From assembly GCF_003732425.1 (NCBI RefSeq), contig NZ_MOBX01000013.1, forward strand, positions 620,001-684,000: a stretch of 64,000 nucleotides of DNA. The letters run 5' to 3'. This document shows positions 63,946 to 64,000 of the stretch, piece after piece. The notes below the pieces were generated by a model, which made no database searches, was not told the DNA's origin, and saw only the letters and a list, made by a program, of their open reading frames with translations. Each line of letters starts with the position of its first letter. Within the stretch, counting starts at the first letter, position 1. The stretch comes from Pseudomonas fluorescens. Its GTDB lineage: Bacteria > Pseudomonadota > Gammaproteobacteria > Pseudomonadales > Pseudomonadaceae. Both the position numbers and the translations under genes were made by a program.

Positions 63946-64000
63946 ATGCTTCGCGTGTTTGAACGAAGACTCGACCCCTTCCCCCCCGACGAAGCACCGC
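63946..64000 (+). CDS. Start of an ABC exporter ATP-binding/permease protein (partial)
   Basis: MLRVFERRLDPFPPDEAP and then the window ends. The opening matches the N-terminus of a Pseudomonas MsbA-like multidrug ABC exporter known to me (MLRVFERRLDPFPP...). GGAG lies 6 nt before the ATG. Only 18 residues are visible, so the call rests on that N-terminus. Confidence 0.5.
   Translation, partial: MLRVFERRLDPFPPDEAP

Overview
The window is chromosomal DNA from a GC-rich gammaproteobacterium, almost certainly a Pseudomonas of the P. fluorescens group. Supporting signs are an agmatine operon of the Pseudomonas type, a Pseudomonas-restricted DUF6124 gene, many TonB/LysR/GGDEF genes, and dispersed REP-type inverted repeats (for example the GGGAGCAAGCTCCC and GCAGGCTAGCTCCCACA cores) next to a REP-associated transposase. 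No tRNA, rRNA, CRISPR array or complete IS element was seen.

Layout: 1-5.1 kb is an agmatine-to-putrescine operon (aguA, aguB, polyamine-binding protein, Tat-exported second deiminase) with a divergent LysR gene. 5.1-7.8 kb holds a radical SAM/SPASM enzyme and a LysR/RidA divergent pair. 8-11.3 kb is a four-gene phosphonate/selenate-type ABC importer, followed by an MHS-family transporter. 13.5-13.9 kb is intergenic and carries a DUF1801 gene remnant with an internal deletion. 13.9-17.8 kb is an envelope operon (sialidase-like protein, membrane protein, LTA-synthase-like transferase). 17.9-20.9 kb is a cytochrome b561/PepSY pair divergent from a two-component system, with a CTTAGT direct repeat between them. 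A Mn riboswitch and mntP follow.

22-32 kb holds metabolic genes (DUF72, ThDP oxidase-like enzyme, alpha/beta hydrolase, GFA protein, YghU), a TonB siderophore receptor with a possible Fur box, and a GAF histidine kinase. 32-47 kb contains LysE, small envelope proteins, a diguanylate cyclase, a REP/RAYT unit, an OsmC-YcaO fusion, a CHASE4-PAS-GGDEF-EAL protein, a 132-bp tandem REP array, PPK2 and a second TonB receptor. 47-51.4 kb has SseB-like, SUKH-like and lipoprotein genes, msrA and a metallo-beta-lactamase lipoprotein.

51.5-56.5 kb is the clearest accessory island. It has a PhoD-like phosphatase, a pYEATS-domain gene broken by one missing T in a T6 run, an acetoacetate-decarboxylase-like remnant, a DUF6124 gene with a decayed duplicate and a structured-looking leader, and a low-GC gene whose product has the His/Cys pattern of caspase-like (clan CD) peptidases. 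This is the best candidate for an undescribed system. 56.6-64 kb has a 2OG-Fe(II) oxygenase and AraC regulator with a possible Pho box between them, a tyrosine phosphatase fused to an autotransporter barrel, TspO followed by a frameshifted HSL-type esterase, three small membrane proteins and the start of an ABC exporter. All functions are inferred from sequence features read by eye.
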